From a bacterium (GTDB taxonomy: Bacteria > Margulisbacteria > Marinamargulisbacteria > JAAEMD01): a stretch of DNA of 10,325 bases. The notes under the pieces were generated by a model. The model made no database searches. It was not told where the DNA came from and worked only from the letters and a program-made list of their open reading frames with translations. Position numbers and translations under genes: made by a program. How positions within the stretch are numbered: position 1 is the stretch's first letter; the number at the start of each line of letters is the position of its first letter. Below are positions 6,964-10,325 of this stretch, in pieces. Where the stretch lies: contig JAAEMD010000024.1 in the NCBI GenBank assembly GCA_024225875.1, forward strand, positions 1 to 10,325. The letters run 5' to 3'.

Positions 6964-7002
6964 AAAGCCCGCCAGCATATTTATATATAAGCGGGCTTTT
7001 TT
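6964..7002 (-). terminator. Intrinsic terminator of the nhaC-family gene
   Basis: AAAGCCCGC (6964-6972) and GCGGGCTTT (6991-6999) form a perfect 9-bp, GC-rich stem with an 18-nt AT-rich loop, 5-8 bp beyond the stop codon at 7008. On the minus strand the stem is followed by TTTATTTTATT, and on the plus strand by a T-run, so it is potentially bidirectional. Only the minus strand carries an upstream gene that needs it. Confidence 0.88.
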
Positions 7003-7007
7003 ACAGG

Positions 7008-8810
7008 CTAGGCAAATAATAAAACAACCAGTGTCCAGCCACTAAGTGCAAGTACCATTGTGAATAGTGACTGCCACAGTTGAGTTATTACGTGATCCAT
7101 TAAATCACAACCGGATACCATGGCACTTAGTACACAAGTGTCAGAAATCGGTGAACACTGATCTCCAAATATACTGCCGTTAATAACAGCAGCAAAACAT
7201 ACGCTCATATATAAAACACTATTACTGACACTTGGAGATGTTGCGATTGCCCAGGCAAGAGGCATAGCCAGAGGAAAAGCTACGGCATAGGTTCCCCAGC
7301 TGGTTCCGGTTGAAAAGGCAATAATCATTGTGAGGAATGTCAGCATTATTGGTAATAACCAGTAAGGAATAAAATCGCCAAGTAACTCAACTAAATAAAA
7401 TCCTCCTCCAAGCTCTTTGCTGATTTCTCCTATAGTTACAGCAAGAAGCAGGATTAATGCGCCGAGAATGACACCTTTAAAGCCGTCAAGCAGTCCGTCC
7501 ATAAGTGTTTTTAAAGCCATTCCTCTGAAAAGAGCCATTGCTAATGCTACACATACGGCCAGTCCAAATGCCCATCTTACCTGAGGAGAGCCCATTACAA
7601 TGAATGTGGATATTGCAGTTACAATAAGCACTAATAATGGTATGAAAAATTCCATAACATCCGGAGTATAACCATCCGGTACGTGACTGGCTTGTAGTTC
7701 TTTAGCAGAAAGGGGGCTGGATCCAGGTTCATCAAGCTGTCCGGTTTCACGGGATCTTTTGATTGCATCTTTCATTTTCCTGCTGACATAAGGCATTTTT
7801 TCAATTGCTATAAGAAAGGTGAACAGCACAGCCAGGATGCTATAAAAATAATAAGGAATACTCTTAAAGAAAAAAGCAACTCTTTGTGCTTCAGTAGCCA
7901 GCCAGCTTACTCCTGTTACATATATAAAAGCCTGTACATATCCGGGCCAGGCGTTAAATGGTAAAAGAGTTGCAATGGAAGTAGCATTTGCATCAACAAT
8001 ATATGATAACTCCTCATGACTGACTTTCTCTTTATCAGCAATAGGTTTTACAGTTGTGCCAACAAGTACACAGCTTACAGATCCACCCTGAAAGAAGCAG
8101 GTTCCCAGAAGCCAGGCAACAAGCTTAGCAGTTTTAGGGCCTTTTACAAAATGTTTAGTGATCATTTCTGCAAATGCCTGGGCTGCACCAGTACGTGACC
8201 ATATACCCATAAGGCCACCTAAGAACCAGAGATATAAAATAAGAACTCCAGCTGCTTCTTTTGACATCATACTTTTTAATAAGACCTGGTCAGAAAGGTC
8301 AAAATGACCGAGTAGAAAAGCACCTGAAACTATACCGCTGGTTAATGCAGCAACAGGCTCTCTTGTTATCCAGCATAGCAAAATGGCAACAAGAGCCGGG
8401 AGTAATGACCATAGCTTCCAGTGTTTTTGAGCTTTCAGAAGATAAATGACCTTAGTCTGAACACCGTTAATGTCAACTGTTTTATAGGCATACTGTTCTA
8501 ATACAGCAGGCTTTTTTTTCTCGGCATTGGATTTATCAATAGCTTCTTTGGTCAACACTGAATTTTTATATGGAATTATATTTGATATATACTTTTTCTT
8601 TTCCTTTTTTATAAAATAAATCTGCCCATTGCTGTCAGTCATAGTATCCAGGGCAACTCTTTCAGCTGTCCAGGTAGCAGGAACGGATTGTCCTATATAT
8701 ATAGAAATAAAAACAGCTATGAAAAATACCCAGGCAGCAGGGCTTTTAAATATTCTTATAATTGAACTTAATATATTTTCTGCAGAAACAGCATTATTTT
8801 TTGAACTCAT
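7008..8810 (-). CDS. NhaC-family Na+/H+ antiporter (large form with N-terminal insertion)
   Basis: The product is a polytopic inner-membrane protein with about a dozen hydrophobic segments. Family signatures are strong near the C-terminus: FSTGTSWGTYAVAFPLAMPLA (from 499) and IFGDQCSPISDTCVLSAMVS (547-566), followed by CDLMDHV. An earlier conserved block is TCFFQGGSVSCVLVGTTVKP (236-255), followed by VDANATS (272-278). These proteins exchange Na+ for H+ to control internal sodium and pH; some relatives move organic acids or amino acids instead, so the exact substrate is inferred. At 600 residues it is longer than many NhaC proteins, partly because of a hydrophilic, Lys-rich stretch of about 85 residues (45-130) after the first membrane helix, probably extracytoplasmic. 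The start is fixed by GGAGG 6 nt upstream. It is a single gene with its own terminator. Confidence 0.88.
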   Translation of the reverse strand: MSSKNNAVSAENILSSIIRIFKSPAAWVFFIAVFISIYIGQSVPATWTAERVALDTMTDSNGQIYFIKKEKKKYISNIIPYKNSVLTKEAIDKSNAEKKKPAVLEQYAYKTVDINGVQTKVIYLLKAQKHWKLWSLLPALVAILLCWITREPVAALTSGIVSGAFLLGHFDLSDQVLLKSMMSKEAAGVLILYLWFLGGLMGIWSRTGAAQAFAEMITKHFVKGPKTAKLVAWLLGTCFFQGGSVSCVLVGTTVKPIADKEKVSHEELSYIVDANATSIATLLPFNAWPGYVQAFIYVTGVSWLATEAQRVAFFFKSIPYYFYSILAVLFTFLIAIEKMPYVSRKMKDAIKRSRETGQLDEPGSSPLSAKELQASHVPDGYTPDVMEFFIPLLVLIVTAISTFIVMGSPQVRWAFGLAVCVALAMALFRGMALKTLMDGLLDGFKGVILGALILLLAVTIGEISKELGGGFYLVELLGDFIPYWLLPIMLTFLTMIIAFSTGTSWGTYAVAFPLAMPLAWAIATSPSVSNSVLYMSVCFAAVINGSIFGDQCSPISDTCVLSAMVSGCDLMDHVITQLWQSLFTMVLALSGWTLVVLLFA

Positions 8811-8816
8811 CCATTA

Positions 8817-8821
8817 CCTCC
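8817..8821 (-). promoter_or_regulatory. Ribosome binding site of the nhaC-family gene
   Basis: On the minus strand GGAGG is followed by 6 nt and then the ATG at 8810. A second ATG at 8814-8812 is closer but out of frame, so the ATG at 8810 is the correct start. Confidence 0.8.
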
Positions 8822-9116
8822 ACTTTATTCTAAAACTTATTCTTGAATCATTGATGTGATTTACACATAAAATCTGATATGGATTAAAATGATAGCAAGT
8901 AATAAAGTATATTTCCAGGCTTAAATTAAAAGAAATGAAAGATACCCATAATATAGCTGATCCAAAATAAAATGTCCGACACTGACGTTTTCAAATGACT
9001 TCGTTAATGTACGGCCAGTACACAGCACTCAGTCATTTAAACGGACAGTTCAATTTGTACCAGCTATAGATAACGGGAAGCTTGAAGGATATTCTGAGAA
9101 TGACTGTGGGAATTAT
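8822..9116. other. Intergenic region between the divergent nhaC-family gene and the exported-protein gene
   Basis: The nhaC-proximal part (8822-8960) is AT-rich and must hold the nhaC promoter; on the minus strand a TATACT occurs at 8911-8906 but with no good -35. A short inverted repeat, ATGTG-N5-CACAT, lies at 8854-8868. The distal part (8961-9116) contains the long palindromic element listed separately. Its plus-strand reading frame is open from 8961 into the next gene, but it contains no ATG, GTG or TTG before 9117. Confidence 0.5.
8981..9049. repeat. Long imperfect palindrome with nested hairpin (possible intergenic repeat or MITE-like element)
   Basis: The left arm ACTGACGTTTTCAAATGACT (8981-9000) pairs with the right arm AGTCATTTAAACGGACAGT (9031-9049). 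There is a perfect 8-bp inner block (AAATGACT/AGTCATTT), a GTTT/AAAC block after a 2-nt bulge, and an outer ACTG/CAGT. The 30-nt centre carries a second hairpin, TGTAC-GGCCA-GTACA (9008-9022). By my count the surrounding 90 bp is about 41% G+C, higher than its flanks. The structure is not followed by a T-run, so it is not a normal terminator. It resembles dispersed intergenic palindromes (REP- or MITE-type), but only one copy is in the window. Confidence 0.5.
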
Positions 9117-9965
9117 TTGAAAAGTAAAAAAGTTCTTGAGATATTTGACGCCTTATTTTGCTTTTGTTATAGTTTGCGTATGTACTCTTTTTCCTTTTTG
9201 ATTTTCATGATAATTATGGTTATTTCTACCAGCTCGACCAGTATATTTTCTATTAACCAGACATGGGTAGCGGATAAAGCAGGAGAGCTGATTAAAAAAG
9301 AGGATATCTCTTATCTTAAAAAGAGTGCTCCCAGAGACTATTATCTTATTGACAGGGAAGTTCCTGCCTTGAAAAATATTGAGGATACGGATGTTTATGA
9401 AGTTAATCCTTCCTTTAATGAATACTCAGAAGAGCTGGATGTAATTAAACAGGATATCAGGGAAAGCAGGTATTCTTCAGCTTTGAGTGCCCTTGACCTG
9501 TTAATTGAAAAAATCAGAACAAATCAAAGAAGTGTAATTGAAAAGTATTTTCCGGCTGAGTTTAATGGGTTTGAAATATGGGATTACAGTATGAGGCTGG
9601 GAGAATTTGCTTCTCAGGAAGATAATTATGGAGTGCTTTTTTCAAGAAGATATAAAAATTCCCAGGATCATGTTATTGATATTAATGTAGTGTTTTCGGA
9701 CCCTTCAATCTTAGAGTATGTTAATTTGATTAAAAATCCAAAACTGGTTAACAGGCTGGAAAACACGGAAATAGCTAAAATAAAAAATAAATACTATGCA
9801 CTGGAAAAATATTCTGAAGAAGAAATGTATTGTGAAAAAAATATAGTGGTTAATAATGACCTGCTCTTAAATGTAGTAGCAAACGGTATAAGAGATAAAG
9901 CAGTTATAGATGTTTTTATTTCATTGATTCAAATAGAAAAGATAGAAAAATATATGGCAAAGTAA
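9117..9965 (+). CDS. Exported protein of unknown function (start uncertain)
   Basis: From the TTG at 9117 the product is 282 residues. A hydrophobic segment (about 23-45) is a signal peptide or anchor, with a plausible cleavage near STSIFS (41-46). A helical region follows (about 100-140, ESRYSSALSALDLLIEKI), then an alpha/beta domain (about 145-280) with the landmarks FNGFEIWDYS, LFSRRYKNSQDHVIDINVVF, a segment DPSILEYVNLIKNPKL, and VVNNDLLLNVVANGI near the end. This order resembles a family of secreted proteins that I recall from Proteobacteria, where a GW motif precedes an SRRY-type strand and a DSPLL/NP segment; their function is not known to me. The start is unclear: TTG has no strong ribosome binding site, and the in-frame ATG at 9180 gives a shorter signal peptide without positive residues. 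No operon partner is visible. Confidence 0.65.
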   Translation: MKSKKVLEIFDALFCFCYSLRMYSFSFLIFMIIMVISTSSTSIFSINQTWVADKAGELIKKEDISYLKKSAPRDYYLIDREVPALKNIEDTDVYEVNPSFNEYSEELDVIKQDIRESRYSSALSALDLLIEKIRTNQRSVIEKYFPAEFNGFEIWDYSMRLGEFASQEDNYGVLFSRRYKNSQDHVIDINVVFSDPSILEYVNLIKNPKLVNRLENTEIAKIKNKYYALEKYSEEEMYCEKNIVVNNDLLLNVVANGIRDKAVIDVFISLIQIEKIEKYMAK

Positions 9966-9984
9966 TACTGTAGTCCAGTTATAG

Positions 9985-10013
9985 TTGACCTTTAAAAAGG
10001 TGTATGATAAATT
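9985..10013 (+). promoter_or_regulatory. Weak candidate promoter for the tRNA-Thr-tuf unit
   Basis: TTGACC (9985-9990, five of six matches to the -35 consensus) is followed after 17 bp by TAAATT (10008-10013, four of six). The transcript would begin near 10020, about 58 nt before the mature tRNA. The -10 overlaps the foot of the possible terminator hairpin, so at most one of these two calls may be right. A second TTGACT (10055-10060) is too close to the tRNA to serve as a -35. Confidence 0.25.
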
Positions 10014-10048
10014 CAAAAATCCGGATGGATTTAATTTATTTGTATTTT
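10009..10048 (+). terminator. Possible intrinsic terminator after the exported-protein gene
   Basis: AAATT (10009-10013) and AAATCC (10017-10022) pair with GGATTT (10027-10032) and AATTT (10033-10037), with a 3-nt bulge and loop GGAT. The stem is followed by ATTTGTATTTT. It is weak because only two pairs are G-C. It lies 44 bp after the stop codon and would separate this gene from the tRNA. Confidence 0.4.
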
Positions 10049-10077
10049 AAGGTATTGACTTGAGGACTAATAATTTT

Positions 10078-10153
10078 GCTCCTGTAGCTCAGTAGGTAGA
10101 GCACATCCATGGTAAGGATGGGGTCATCGGTTCAAATCCGATCGGGAGCTCCA
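10078..10153 (+). tRNA. tRNA-Thr, anticodon GGT, CCA encoded
   Basis: The 76-nt cloverleaf is complete. The acceptor stem GCTCCTG/CGGGAGC has one T-G wobble, the D stem is GCTC/GAGC, and the anticodon stem CATCC/GGATG holds loop ATGGTAA. The anticodon GGT (10111-10113) reads ACC and ACT. The variable loop has five bases, the T stem is ATCGG/CCGAT, and the loop is TTCAAAT. The discriminator base is T (10150) and CCA is encoded (10151-10153). It lies 37 bp before tuf, the same order as thrT-tufB in E. coli, so the two are probably co-transcribed. Confidence 0.97.
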
Positions 10154-10190
10154 AAAATAAATTATAAAATAGCGAAGGAGAATTTTAAAA

Positions 10191-10325
10191 ATGGCAAAAG
10201 AGACGTTTGAGAGAAATAAACCACATTTAAATATAGGAACAATAGGGCACGTAGATCATGGAAAGACCACATTAACAGCAGCGATAACCAGAGTATTATC
10301 GTCAATAGGGTGTGCAGAGTTCAAA
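10191..10325 (+). CDS. tuf: Elongation factor Tu, N-terminal part (cut by window end)
   Basis: The first 45 codons are present and run off the window. EF-Tu is the cytosolic GTPase that delivers aminoacyl-tRNA to the ribosome. The sequence opens MAKETFERNKPHLNIGTIGH and contains the G1/P-loop GHVDHGKT (residues 19-26), both diagnostic of bacterial EF-Tu. AAGGAG (10175-10180) lies 10 nt before the ATG. The upstream tRNA-Thr suggests this is the tuf copy that in many bacteria leads into secE-nusG-ribosomal protein-rpoBC genes rather than the one in the str operon; the genes beyond 10325 would decide. Confidence 0.98.
   Translation, partial: MAKETFERNKPHLNIGTIGHVDHGKTTLTAAITRVLSSIGCAEFK

Noticed and set aside
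8016..8859. Plus-strand open frames opposite the nhaC-family gene
   Set aside because: They are antisense to a clear transporter gene and lack domains or good start signals.
9988..10001. Palindrome ACCTTTAAAAAGGT as a terminator
   Set aside because: It has a 2-nt loop, is AT-rich, and has no following T-run; the hairpin at 10009-10037 is a better candidate.

Overview
The window looks like a chromosomal segment of an AT-rich, Gram-negative-type (double-membrane) bacterium. The diderm envelope is inferred from an exported beta-barrel-like protein, a SPOR-like domain and a MotB with an OmpA-like peptidoglycan-binding domain. I cannot assign a phylum from sequence alone. Housekeeping genes (rho, tRNA-Thr followed by tuf) argue for core chromosome rather than plasmid or phage. 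No transposase, CRISPR array or integrase is visible.

Region 1 (1-245) is a leader with a good extended -10 promoter (145-173). It drives a tight five-gene plus-strand operon (246-5468): (i) a secreted, probably outer-membrane beta-barrel protein; (ii) a membrane-anchored or exported TPR protein with a SPOR-like C-terminus; (iii) a single-chain fusion of a FliF-like periplasmic ring-building domain, a transmembrane helix and a FliG middle plus C-terminal domain; (iv) a MotA-type stator protein; (v) a compact MotB-type stator protein with the ion-binding aspartate and an OmpA-like domain. No flagellin, rod, hook, export or C-ring (FliM/FliN) genes are in the window. The set therefore reads as a rotor-plus-stator module wired to an outer-membrane component: a candidate non-flagellar, ion-driven trans-envelope machine, possibly for gliding or another surface or envelope function. 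This is the most interesting content of the window.

Region 2 (5475-8810) holds two minus-strand genes: rho, converging on motB with only 6 bp between stop codons, and a large NhaC-family Na+/H+ antiporter with its own hairpin terminator (6964-7002) and an unusual hydrophilic insertion after its first membrane helix.

Region 3 (8811-10077) holds a 306-bp gap containing a long imperfect palindrome (8981-9049), an exported protein of unknown function with an uncertain start, and a probable hairpin terminator.

Region 4 (10078-10325) is tRNA-Thr(GGT), with encoded CCA, followed 37 bp later by the start of tuf (EF-Tu), which runs off the window.

The likely functional link across the window is ion-motive force. 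The stator has polar TM4 residues that resemble Na+-type stators, and an NhaC antiporter lies nearby, but direct coupling between them is only a hypothesis.
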